NCBI GenBank assembly: GCA_028456385.1
Contig: JALNQF010000107.1
Span: forward strand, 92,102-156,101
Source of the DNA: Ophiosphaerella korrae
Lineage: Eukaryota > Ascomycota > Dothideomycetes > Pleosporales > Phaeosphaeriaceae
Direction of reading: 5' to 3'
DNA: 64,000 bases
Below the pieces are notes generated by a model. The model saw nothing but the letters and a program-made list of their open reading frames with translations, ran no database searches and was not told where the DNA came from. Positions 1-10,269 of the stretch are shown here, piece by piece (position 1 is the stretch's first letter; each line of letters opens with the position of its first letter). The position numbers and the translations under genes were made by a program.

Positions 1-233
1 CGCGGCTTCATGCAGGTGTCGATTATATTGCTGCAGCTACTAGAAACCCTATTCGTCGAGGTGGGCGCCCCGGTCCACTTCCGCTCGGGTAACGGTAACA
101 TCGAGCCTACAGGCTACTTGCACGGTACTATGGATGTGGGGATTCTCAAAACCACGATATCGCATGTTAAGAGCCGAACGCATCCGCAAGATACTGATCC
201 CCCTTTACGCAGATCAAATTTACCAGCCACAGA

Positions 234-1139
234 ATGAGTAACGAGATCGAAGAGTTGAAACAGGCAGTTGCGGCATTGCAGAAGCAAGTTGGGCGGCTGA
301 GCGGTAATTTGCCTAGTACCCCAATGCGGAAACACGCTAACGCGGTCCAGACCAGGAAGATGTTCGGAAGCTCCAATACGCCTATGGCTACTACCTCGAC
401 AAATGTCTTTACAAAGAAGTGAGGCACCTCTAACATTATACTTGTGTCATCTCTCATCAATGCTGTGCCATAGGTCGCAGACCTTTTTTCGGATCATCCG
501 GACACCTGCGTCGAGTTTTTAGGTGGGCGATACAATGGTAAGGATGGCGTCAAGCGCCTATACATTGGCCGTTTTGCCAAATCCTTTGTGGCTGGAAGGA
601 ACGGCCCGGTACATGGGTTTCTTCTCGACCATCCTCAAATCCAAGGAATTGTCGATGTCAACGTGGATGGCACACGAGCCAAAGGACGCTTCCGAAGCAT
701 GATGTCCGCTGGCACTCACGAAAGTATCAAGGACTCTCACCCGCGGGGGCTAGTGCAATGGTGGGAAGGCGGCATCTATGAGAACGAGTACATCAAAGAG
801 GATAATGTATGGAAGATTTTCAGGCTGAAGTACTTCCCCTTCTGGCATGCCCAGTTCGACAAGGGCTGGTCGCATACGAAGCCGAACTATATCCCCTTCC
901 TCTCCAGGACCTTTCCAGAAGACCCTAATGGGCCGGATGAGCTGTGTGCTAACCCAATGCTGTGGCCGGATACACGTGTTGTTCCATTTCACTATACGCA
1001 TCCCATCACTGGGGAGCAAGTAGCTGATGACGACCTGAGAGCACCAGAGTACGGCAAGGACCCATCAACTAGTACTCCACCTTTGGTTTTGAGTCGACCC
1101 AAGTCGGACTCGGTGCAGGAGGCAACAAAGCTCCCCTAA
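234..1139 (+). CDS. SnoaL-like (NTF2 fold) domain protein
   Basis: I read three exons: 234-303, 351-418 and 474-1139, giving 267 aa. Intron 1 is 47 nt (GTAATT...CAG) and intron 2 is 55 nt (GTGAGG...TAG). The splices join a short heptad-like N-terminus (ELKQAVAALQKQVGRL) to DVRKLQYAYGYYLDK and then VADLFSDHPD, exactly the helix-helix-strand order of the SnoaL_4/NTF2-like family. Further family marks are RNGPVHGFLLDHP, WWEGGIYENEY, FPFWHA and the C-terminal WPDTRVVPFHYTHPITG. Members adopt a small cone-shaped barrel and act as dehydratases, isomerases or hydroxylases on polyketide- or aromatic-like substrates, but this subfamily has no established reaction. There is no signal peptide, so it is probably cytosolic. 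It lies 1.2 kb upstream of a carotenoid/stilbene oxygenase on the same strand, which may hint at related aromatic chemistry. I am confident of the family and exon structure, not of the substrate. Confidence 0.85.
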
Positions 1140-2320
1140 GTTTAATATATATCAGAACAGATTTAAAGGATTATTAGACTCTCCATTTTTACTATCCTTG
1201 CCCTTTACCAGGGTATTGCAATACCAATAATAGTCTCGTGATTCACTGCTTATATTCTTGGACTACCACGGTTTAAGGCACATTATTCTTCCCTTATAGA
1301 CAGTCGAGAAACTCGGATACTGCACTATGAATCCCCATGATCGATTATAATTGTACCCAGATGTTCATTCTATCTATATTCAGCGAGCCGAATCAAAATT
1401 TTGACATTTTCAGTTGACGATTTAGGGAGTATCGATTACGCAGAAAAACTATTATCTATACTAATACATTCAAATAGTATCCAATATTCCCTGCTATAAC
1501 TTCCTTCATCCCTGTATATTATGCTTCTATTGATCGTTTGGTCCGGATCTGACAGAAAATTTCCTTCTTTGAACTATTTTTGACGAAAGTCCTACCTTTT
1601 CCCTCTAAGTCTTTCTTATCGCCCAATTATTTAGAAGCACACACGCCAAACGGAGCGAGGTAAAGATGAGTTGAGCAAGATCGAATAGGGATACCTGAGG
1701 CAATATAGCAAGTAACTTATATATATGAAAAGCTAGAAATGTGACTGTTGTACCTAACTTTCGCATTCTTGTTCAAAGAATACAGGCCACGATTTTTTTT
1801 ATTTGACTGCGAAACTCAAGTAGAAAGAAGTAAACCTGGCAAGGTGTTGATGGGTGCAGTGCATAGGCTTATGATTTAATTCCTTAACTCCCCAACCAAT
1901 TAACTCCCCGACAAACTAATTCCCCGAACATCAGCGCACGGCAGTCAACTAGGCAAGTATCAACTTGTAAAGCACACGTACCTTCTCATAATTCCCGCAC
2001 AACGACCCCCTAACCTTTGATTAGGCAAATACCATCGGGCAAAGCATATGCATGATATTAAGTTCCCGCGTTGTTACCAGCAATCGGAGTTATTGCGCCG
2101 ACTCCACAAGCTACCTACCCGCTATGCCGGTATCTACCCGCAAGTTACCCCGCAGAGAGATGCTCCACACAGGCTCCTACTCCGAACAGGAACGCGTCAT
2201 GGAGCCAACCTTACCTAATACTGAAGTACATCCGTGATATAAAATCAGTGCTCGCATCAGCATGAATTGTCTTGCAATCATTTGATAAAGGACAAACTAA
2301 GGGTTCTGGGAGCTTTAAAC
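1140..2320. other. intergenic, no gene seen
   Basis: AT-rich spacer between the SnoaL-like gene and the oxygenase gene. It contains many short A/T runs and TATA-like strings but no open frame with protein-like composition. The oxygenase promoter should lie in its right part. Two small overlapping frames near 2.05-2.27 kb look random. Confidence 0.5.
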
Positions 2321-4134
2321 ATGGCACACATATTCTCACTAGCATCACCGCCGCCTCCAGCCTATCAAGAGGGGATTCGTTCTGGTGACCAAGTCAAGTT
2401 CCCAGACACCGGACTTTTCCAGGGTTTTAACAAGCCTTCCCGTTTGGAGGCTGATATCTTTGAGCTTGAAACAACAGGAATTGTAAATATTCCCGAAATA
2501 AGGTTTTTTCAGTTCCGATGGCGCATACTAACATTAACAAGATCCCAAAAGACATAAATGGAACATTCTACCGCATACAACCAGATCACCAGTTTCCACC
2601 AATATTTGAAGAAGATATTCATTTCAACGGTGACGGCTCTGTTTCAGCATTTCGATTCGAAAACGGCAATGTAGACTTCAAGCACAGATATGTAAAGACT
2701 GAGCGATTAAAAGCCGAGAGGAAAGCCCGAAAAGCCTTGGTTGGGAAATACCGGAATCCATACACGGACAATGAGATGGTCAAAGGGATAATCCGAACAA
2801 CATCTAACACCAACGTCATCTTCTGGCGAGGCGCTTTGCTCGCGTTGAAGGAAGATGGGCCCCCTTTTGCCATGGACCCCGTCACTCTGGAGACCATTGG
2901 CAGGTACGACTTTGACGGACAAGTGACATCGCCCACCTTTACCGCGCACCCAAAATTCGACCCCGAAACAGGGGAGATGGTATGTTATGGCTACGAAGCC
3001 GGAGGCGACGGACATGATGGGAGTCGCGTGGTTATTGTTTATACGATTGATAAGAATGGAAAGAAGACGGAGGAGTGCTCGTACCTGGCGCCTTTCTGCG
3101 GCATGATCCACGATTGCGCAATCACGAAGAATTACCTGGTTTTGCCTCTCACGCCACTCAAGGTAGATCTCGAGAGACTTAAAAGAGGAGGAAATCATTT
3201 CGCATGGGATCCAAATGAAGATCAATGGTATGGCATCGTCCCACGTCGAAACGGCAAACCTGAAGATATAGTCTGGTTGCGAGCCGACAATGGTAGGTCT
3301 CAATAACTATTTAACACTAACTAGTCGAATTCAAGTTACTGATAGACACCAGGTTTCCATGGCCATATAGCAGGCTCTTACGAAGACTCCGACGGCAACA
3401 TAGTCGTAGACCTTACCATGGCCTCAGATAACGTTTTCAAGTTCTTCCCTCCCGACGACAACCTAGGCACGATCTCGTACGTACCCGAACACAGCGAGCT
3501 AACCTCGGACACGTACCGCTGGGTATTTAATCCGAAAACGGCGACCAACACACGGGTCCAGCCGTTCAGGAAGTTCGGCATCAACGGTGAATTCTCGCGC
3601 GTCGACGATCGGGTGTTGACGAGGAAATACAACCACTTCTGGCAGTGCGCCGTCGACAAGACAAAGCCGTACGACATGGAAAAGTGCGGGCCGCCCGCCG
3701 GTGGGTTTTTCAACGTGATTGGGCATTATGAGTGGGACACGGGGCGCAAAGATACGTGGTGGGCAGGCCCAACGTCAACGTTCCAGGAGCCTGTATTTGT
3801 GCCCAAGGCTGGATCGACGGTCGAGGGCGAAGGCTATCTCATTGCGATGCTGAATCATCTGGATGTCTTGCGCAACGACATTTTGATTTTCGATGCGCAG
3901 GATTTGGCGCAGGGGCCGCTGGCCGCTTTGCATTTGCCGGTGAAGCTTAAGTTGGGTCTGCATGGCAATTTTGTGGAGCAGAGGGAGATTGACGAGTGGG
4001 CGGAGAGACGGAAGGAAGGGGGGGACTTGGGGCCCGTGGAGCCGGCAAAGGGGCTTTTACCTTGGCAGCAGAAGCTGTGGAGGGAGGGGAAGTTGAGGCC
4101 TGAGGTTGAGGGCCAGAGGCCATCGGCAGCGTAG
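2321..4134 (+). CDS. carotenoid oxygenase family, lignostilbene-dioxygenase type
   Basis: Three exons, 2321-2482, 2542-3292 and 3353-4134, encode 564 aa. Intron 1 (59 nt, GTAAAT, branch TACTAAC, acceptor AAG) and intron 2 (60 nt, GTAGGT...CAG) restore the continuous RPE65-like seven-bladed propeller sequence. The enzyme family cleaves a C=C bond of carotenoids, apocarotenoids or stilbenes using Fe(II) held by four His. Candidate ligands are H190 (TAHPKFDP), H244 (GMIHDC), H307 or H309 (GFHGHIAG) and H508 (LGLHGNF). Blade motifs [29 protein letters not shown] and KYRNPYTDN are closest to fungal CAO-1/lignostilbene dioxygenases rather than to CarX-type carotenases. There is no signal peptide or membrane anchor, so it is likely cytosolic. 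The chosen start is the first ATG in frame that gives a typical N-terminus; an in-frame upstream codon at 2267 precedes it. Substrate (resveratrol-like stilbene versus apocarotenoid) cannot be decided here. Confidence 0.92.
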
Positions 4135-5360
4135 ATAGATGGCCCAGTGACGAAGATCGAGTAGTTAGGAGTTTAGCAGTCATTTACAGCAATTTCCAAT
4201 TCTTTTTGAGTTTTTAGTAAAAACGGTTCTGGAGAGACGAATATTCAAACAATTTACTGATGAGCCGAGTTAGAACGTGAAGCATGATCGCGGCACCAGG
4301 ATGCGGGATATGGCTGAAGACTCATGGATCGTTACGTCCTATAAGCTAGCTTATATCGACAGAAGAACCTAGGCATGGTACTCGTATACGAGCATGAATT
4401 TATACGCAATGATACGGATAGACAGCATTCTATCCTAAAGTACATGCAATTGTCAGTAGAAATCAGTCCTACAAGCAGCCATCTCACTTGGCTACATGTT
4501 CCGCGTTAAATCTCCAGTAGTAATCAAGACCTACCATGTCCATCGATGGATATGTGGCATCAACACTTTTGTTCTCCCGAATGGCGTGGACCACCCTCAA
4601 GGCATCCGTTTGACCCATAGATCCACTTGCCCTCCCTCTCCCACCCCCAACCTCACACCCAAATCACTCTTAAAAACCTCCGTCTAATACAGCCCCCGAG
4701 TCTACTACACACACACTGCCAATCCATGTGGAATAATATTCTAACCATTCAAAACAGAGAAGCCATCCGATACGGTCCGGTGGGTAAGAATTTTCCGCTT
4801 TCAAGCCCCAGCAATGAGTCCAAAGAGCCGGAAAGGCCCGAGCTCGACCCTCGGTATCGGAAAACCCCCACACATATATATTGGCCGTGTGTAGCTAGGA
4901 TGGTGCTGGTGGGTTCTACGAGAGACACCCGCACGTGACGACGCTAGAGCACCAAAGCTTACTTTTCAGGCCAGCCAACTTTTGCCTACATCGCACTACG
5001 CGTCGATCTCGTAAGCGCTGAAACAAACCAAGCCATTAGCGCCATATTTTGACTCTGCATTTATCGACTGACGCCAAGCCCAAAAAAAAAATTTGCAGAA
5101 TTCAACCCATGTAGAAGGCTTGAGTCACCCGAGTCCGCACGAGCACACGAGTAAGTCATACATCTATTTTGGCGCAGGGCAGTGCGAACATGACGCAAAA
5201 TATGGTGCCCTCCGGGAAAAAGAAAGGAAAAAAAAAAAAAACGCCATCGCCAGATGAAACGCTTCAGGTCGAGTCAAGTCGTTGATCGAAATCCAAAAAA
5301 AAAATAAGAAGGAAATCGGGCCGTAAGCCACCGAACCTTCCTAGCCATGCCTACCACCCC

Positions 5361-5395
5361 CGTCACGTCACGTCACGTCACATCACATCACGTCA
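5361..5395. repeat. tandem CGTCA array (CRE half-site-like)
   Basis: Seven contiguous pentamers: four CGTCA, two CATCA and one CGTCA. The CATCA units differ by one CpG-to-CpA transition. CGTCA/TGACG is the core half-site of ATF/CREB-type bZIP factors, so this is either a simple repeat or a cluster of bZIP half-sites. It sits between the oxygenase gene and the small Cys-rich gene, about 570 bp beyond the latter's stop codon, so which gene it would serve is unclear. Confidence 0.6.
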
Positions 5396-5760
5396 CGCGC
5401 CAACTTTCCCCCCACCCCACGCCCTCACGATTCCCGCGTTTCCCCTGCACTTTCCCCCTCCCCCCCCTCTCCAAAAAAAATACCATGTCGATCCGCATTC
5501 ATTTTAAATAATCCGGCCAATGAAAAGGGGCAGCCGGGCCCCCCCCCCCCCTCCCCTTACCATGCAAAACTGCGGAACGGGCGGAACATGCCTTGGTTGG
5601 GTTAATTGTATATGCACGTGATTGTGGCTCGCATGTGGAGCGCGCGCTGGGAAAAGGGAGGGCGCTGTGCGGCCTGCGCACAGCGGGGGGAGGGGGGGAA
5701 GGGGGGGCAAACGCGTCTCGAGGGAAAGAAATAAAGGGCTTGCTTGTGTTTGTGCTTGAG

Positions 5761-5784
5761 TCTGGGTCTGGGTCTGGGTCTGGG
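5761..5784. repeat. (TCTGGG)4 hexamer repeat
   Basis: Four perfect tandem copies of TCTGGG. It is not a telomere unit of filamentous fungi (TTAGGG) and looks like a simple repeat in the 3' flank of the Cys-rich gene. Confidence 0.7.
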
Positions 5785-5957
5785 GGAGGGTTAGTTTGGT
5801 TTAGTTGGGAGCAGTGCAGAGCGCAGATAGGGCGATAAGCTGGACTTGTACGAGTGGACGCGCAACGTACCTTCGCAAGCGTGCGGCACCAGCCAGTCTG
5901 TGCATTTGGTTGTGTCGCTCTTGATAACCTTGGAGCCTGGAGAGGGGCATGGCGGAT

Positions 5958-6101
5958 CTAGGCGTCGGTGTGAATGGCTCCTGCGCCTTCACACACATCA
6001 CATTTCTTGCTGCCTGTTCGTTTGCAGTTTCGGCAGCCCTTGCCATTGCACTCGTCGCACTTTGTGGTTCCGTTGCCCTGACACGTTGGACAGTCTTTCA
6101 T
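5958..6101 (-). CDS. 47-aa Cys-rich protein with DnaJ-type CxxCxGxG motifs
   Basis: A short single-exon frame of 47 aa. It contains four CxxC pairs at C4/C7, C15/C18, C23/C26 and C34/C37; three of them are followed by G-x-G (CPTCQGNG, CDECNGKG, CDVCEGAG), the arrangement of the DnaJ/Hsp40 cysteine-rich domain that binds two zinc ions. Here the zinc domain stands alone, without a J-domain. The periodic CxxC pattern over almost the whole length, the favourable A at -3 before the ATG and the clean stop argue for a real gene. Free-standing proteins of this type are proposed to act as small thiol/zinc chaperone-like factors, but no function is established for this one. Additional small exons on either side cannot be excluded. 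Little or no sequence is left for a signal peptide. Confidence 0.7.
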   Translation of the reverse strand: MKDCPTCQGNGTTKCDECNGKGCRNCKRTGSKKCDVCEGAGAIHTDA

Positions 6102-7630
6102 GTTGGGGATCGGGGGGCTTGGGCGGGGAGAAATGCGCCGCGTGGTGAGGTGTAGTTTTTTGTTTTAAGAAGAGAAACAGGCACAAGAAAGGCAGGGGGG
6201 TTTTGGTCTCGCTCGCAGGGTATATTTCTTCGGAACAAAATCTGGTCAACAGTCGATGGATTTGTGCAAGTTGAAAAGGAATGGCGCGAGTTTGAAGGTA
6301 GAGTGGTGATGATCAAGTCTTATGAGCGCGGCAGATGGAGTTTCGAAACAACAAACGGCCAGCTCATGGACATTGTCCGGGTCTTTATACCAAGGCATGT
6401 GTGCAAATGGGGCGCCCGCACAGGTCTCAGGTCCGCAGCCAACATGTCATAGATGTTAGGCCAGAACTAGGGAAGCGGGCACAGCCACGCAAGAAGCGAC
6501 TCCAAACGACATGCCTACCTTCCCAGCAGCGGGGTTAGCCCGAGATATCGTGAAGTCAGTTCATTGTTTGGCTCCCGCGTACTCGACTCTGCGGCTATGG
6601 ATGCACTGAATGGCGCTGAGGCTAAGCCGCTTACGTGCCTCGTTCCCGCGCCATTGTTACCTCACGAGAGAGAGAGAGAGGGAGCCTTATGGGACCACAA
6701 CGGGCCTGCTCGAGGATGCTCGCAGACGGGCAAAAGCATCTTCAATCGTCTCCAAGCCGGGCGTAACACGCCTCTGCAAAAAACACGCAAGGTGGGCGCG
6801 AAACAATAGGGCAAAAGGCGCGTGCGCCCCTCGAGCAGGATGATGGCATCAGCTCCCACGAGGCAACGAATAGAGCAGCAATGAGCAATGCCGCCACAAC
6901 CGGACTCCTGCTCCGGAGGATTTCCCTCAGGAACGTGCCGTAGCCGAGGCTTGGAACACGTTGATTTGCGCCCGCAACCCTTCTAGCCCGCGACCAGCGC
7001 CGCACGCAACGTCACTCCTCCCATCACGCCTACAGCGTCTTCGCACGACAGACAGCATCCCTGTCAAGGTTTGGCGAATCACGGCTCTACATCACACTGG
7101 CTGGTATGCTCTGATTCGCCAGGCCTTGATAGGAATGCGCTCTGCCATGCGAAGGCATTGTAGGTACCATGGGCTGTGCGGGTCACGCGCAGCGCAGCGC
7201 GGCGGAGACCCGCAATGCAGGCCGGCAAAAACTGCATCATGTTGCCGCATGGTGGCTAGCGGAGCGCGCTATTTCGGCCTGGACGTCGACACCCACACGT
7301 GGCGGCGCTGCTGCAGGAACGTTTGATGGGGCGAGCCGAAACGGGTCGCATACATAGGGCTGAAGATAGGTAGGGGCTTGGTCTGCGTGTGGTGCTTGTG
7401 CTCCGCTAAATCTGCACCAGGATCGGATAACGATTTGCATCTGCTGCGCCTATGAAACGTGCGCTCCGCCCATCGCTCGCGGGAATCCTTTGGGTGCGAG
7501 TAAAGCCGTGAGGCACAGGGCTTTTTTTTTTTTTTTTTCATCGACGTTTCATTCAAACGCTTTGCTTTGGGGTGCCTGAGTAAAGCCGCCTGATGAGGCG
7601 GCAGGGATCGATTACAGTACATCAACGGCT

Positions 7631-7664
<34 letters not shown>

Positions 7665-7698
7665 CGGCCCATCCACGGTCCTTCTGACTACGACTAGT
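6102..7698. other. intergenic, no convincing gene
   Basis: The left part should hold the promoter of the Cys-rich gene (minus strand); the right part is the 3' flank of the flavocytochrome gene. The open frames present are short and Arg/Ser/Ala-rich without recognisable domains. A GAGAGA run lies near 6665-6680, an 18-nt T-run near 7522-7539 and a CA microsatellite at 7634-7662. Confidence 0.5.
7634..7662. repeat. (CA)n microsatellite
   Basis: About 14 uninterrupted CA units, 36 bp beyond the stop codon of the flavocytochrome b2-like gene, probably within or next to its 3' UTR. Confidence 0.9.
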
Positions 7699-9299
7699 CT
7701 ACAGCTTCGCTTTGAGCACCTGCCGTGACAGCGCCGGTCCATCCCAAATATCTCGCTCCACAGCCCTCGCATTGATATGTTGCATGCCCAGCTGGTCCAC
7801 CGTCTCCACACCCAGGAGCCGCATGCACGTCTCCGTCTCGGCCTTGAGAACTGCATCATTGTTAGTACTATCTTTACACACGAATGGCATAACTTACTCT
7901 CCAACACCCTAGCCACGCCCTCCTTCCCCCCCGCCCCGAGCCCAAACAACGCAGCCCTACCAACGCCTACACCTCGTGCCCCAAGACACAGCGCCTTGAC
8001 GACATCCGTGCCCCGCTTGATGCCGCCGTCGACCCAGACCTCGACCCGGTCAAATACCTCGGGACAGTACTTCCGCATCTCCAGGAGCGTGTGCACTGCG
8101 GGCGGCGCGGTATCGAGTGCCCGACCGCCATGATTGGAGAGAATAATGGCCTGGACTTGCGGCGCGTGGAGCGACGCCAGGTACGCATCTTCATGCGTCT
8201 GCAGCCCCTTGAGAACAATGGGCTTGGACGTGTGTCTTGCAAGCCAGGCGAGAGTATCACGCCACGTCAGATCCGCCGCGGTGCCCCAAAACAGCGACTG
8301 GCCGACGCCCATGGCCTTGGGTTTGCTAGGCGTAGCCGCAGCCGTGGGCGTTTTGCTGGTGCTCTGGTCTTCTTGGACGGCGGCGCGCACGGGGAGGTTG
8401 GAGGCTATGTTTTTGCTACGCTCGTCGTGCTCGCGTTTGCCGGGGACGGGGGCATCGAGAGTTAGGCAGATGAATTTGATGGCGTCGAGGTTGTTCATGC
8501 GTGCGAGCATAGCTTCGCTCTTGTGCCGCTCGTTCTGCACGTATAATTGCCAGCCGAAGACTTGTCCTGGCTTTGCGTCTGCAACGATTTGCTCGGGGGT
8601 CATGGACGCGTTTTGTGAGATGAGGTGCATGGCGCCGAACTTTTCGCAGGCTTGGGCGATGCCCCATTCGCCATCTGGATGGGCAAGGCGGGCCATTGCA
8701 GCTGGAGATACGTAGATAGGAAGTTTGACATTGTGGCCGAGGAATGACGTTGACGTGTCGCAGCGTGTGCAGTCGACAAACACCCGTGGCCGAAGCAAAA
8801 TCTGGCGATATACCTTGTTGTTGAAATCCTTGCTCACCAGGTCGTCAGCGGCCGAGTAATAATACGCCCAGCCCTTGTAAGGTATTTTCTTCGTTGCAAC
8901 CTCCTCGATCTCGTCTATGTTCAATATACTGTCCAGGTCCACAGGACCTTCATCTTTTGCTTCCCCTGCCTGCACCGGCGTCTCCTCTTCCTTGGGCAGA
9001 GAGTCCACATTTATAGTACCAAGTTTATCCTCAGGTTTTAGATTTTCCTCGAGAATACCGGGTGGATGAATCGGGTCGTATTCGTCGGTTGCGTCAGACC
9101 CAGCGAGTTGGAGTATCACCTTGCTTCCCCCAGGATGCTCAGGAATAAAGCGCGTGACATCATAAACATTGCCATAGAGGACCACCCAGCAACTCTCTGC
9201 CGTGTTGTGCCTCGCGACTTATCTTCCATGTCAGCAAGCATTCGCCGTGAATGAACCATGCAGCGGCTCACCTTCTGCGTAGTCAAAAACCTTCACCAT
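7699..9299 (-). CDS. flavocytochrome b2-type FMN alpha-hydroxy acid dehydrogenase
   Basis: Three exons on the minus strand, 9272-9299, 7898-9217 and 7699-7850, encode 499 aa. The 28-nt first exon (MVKVFDYAE) is required to complete the cytochrome b5 domain; introns are 54 nt (9218-9271) and 47 nt (7851-7897). Domain 1 (residues 1-75) is cytochrome b5 with haem ligands H37 (EHPGG) and H60 (PIHPPG). Domain 2 (about 120-480) is the FMN-dependent TIM barrel: Tyr cluster at 128-130, LTLDAP, PIVLKG (K346), catalytic base H372 in SNHGGRALD, and [11 protein letters not shown] for flavin phosphate. The family oxidises L-lactate or related 2-hydroxy acids and passes electrons via haem to cytochrome c. 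The protein starts directly at the b5 domain and has no visible mitochondrial presequence, unlike classical yeast cytochrome b2, so a cytosolic or different acceptor role is possible. An inserted Thr/Ala/Lys-rich linker (about 290-310) replaces part of the usual loop 4. Confidence 0.93.
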
Positions 9300-10269
9300 C
9301 CTGCTGGCCTCGATCAATGCACACGTTGGCGTTGGAATATATTTTCGATGCACTCAAGGAATAAATAGCATATCCAGCTTCAGACCGGCACCGTAAAAAA
9401 GCGAGGAAGGAAAGAAGGAAAGAAAGAAAGAAAGAAAGACAGCCACAATCCCAACGGCAAAAAGCAGAAGCCGACATAGCTCCCACCTGCAAGCCACGAC
9501 TCGTGCAAGCTGCAGTAGTCGCCTGCGGGGTGGATATAATTCGGGGTATTGCACTCCCGAGTTAGTAGGACGGCCCGCTTTACTTGATTAGCCAGCCTGA
9601 TCGGAGGTCAGGTAGACTAGATAATTGGCGATTGGTGCAAATTCTCTGAGGTCGGTCTTGGATTCTGGCTTCATCAACTAGCCATCAATAGACCTGTAAC
9701 TTTGATCAGTCAGGAAAGCGTCAAAGCTCATTATTTTGGTTGTCAGTAATGATGAGTTCAAATGCCGCGGGAACGGGGATTGTGGTCTGTGCTCAAATCG
9801 TCATCTCGTCATGTCTGGCACAACATGATATGCCGCTGAAAAGTACGACAATTTCGAATGCATTTCATCAAGCATGCCATGCAAATCTAAAGATCCAATC
9901 AGGACCATATAACTCGAGTATCTCGCTCGCGATCCTCACACCGGACAAGTACTGGCAATCACGGCAGAAGTCCACTCTCCAGCACATTTCCTACGTCCTC
10001 GCTGCCATCCCCGTCATCATCTCCACCAAACGCAGTAATAAACAGCCCGTTCAATAGACAAGGAATATCTGCTCCCTGGTTGTAACTGGCGCTGCGACTA
10101 GGCGTAGATGCGACAGACACACTCTCTCGAACAGGGTCCATCATGCCGTCACCCACGTCGTCTCGATGACACTCATCTCGGGGCTCAGAGCCAGCACTAA
10201 ATCGCCGTTAACATTTCGCCTACATACTCCCGAGCATGAATGCAAAAATGCCAAACACACCGCAATTGC
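9300..10269. other. intergenic, no gene seen
   Basis: The left part is the upstream region of the flavocytochrome gene and includes a GAAA-rich tract at 9405-9439. The rest is the 3' flank of the Far11 gene. The one plus-strand frame of 105 codons (9740-10057) has no recognisable domain. Confidence 0.5.
9405..9439. repeat. (GAAA)n/(GGAA)n microsatellite
   Basis: Purine tract of GGAA/GAAA units located about 110 bp upstream of the flavocytochrome start codon, on the template side of its promoter or 5' UTR. Confidence 0.85.

Larger units (their letters stand above)
4135..5957. other. intergenic, low-complexity and repeat-rich
   Basis: No gene is supported. The stretch carries several A-runs (about 5083, 5230, 5295), a CGTCA pentamer array at 5361-5395, C-runs near 5540, a G-rich block near 5685 and four copies of TCTGGG at 5761-5784. 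Such skewed composition gives long spurious frames of low-complexity residues on both strands. Confidence 0.6.

Noticed and set aside
10..237. 75-codon plus-strand frame just upstream of the SnoaL-like gene
   Set aside because: No domain, overlaps the real start by a few bases in another frame, and its composition changes along its length; it may be coincidental or a tail of something beyond the window.
5761..5784. TCTGGG repeat as internal telomere-like sequence
   Set aside because: The unit differs from TTAGGG and there are only four copies.
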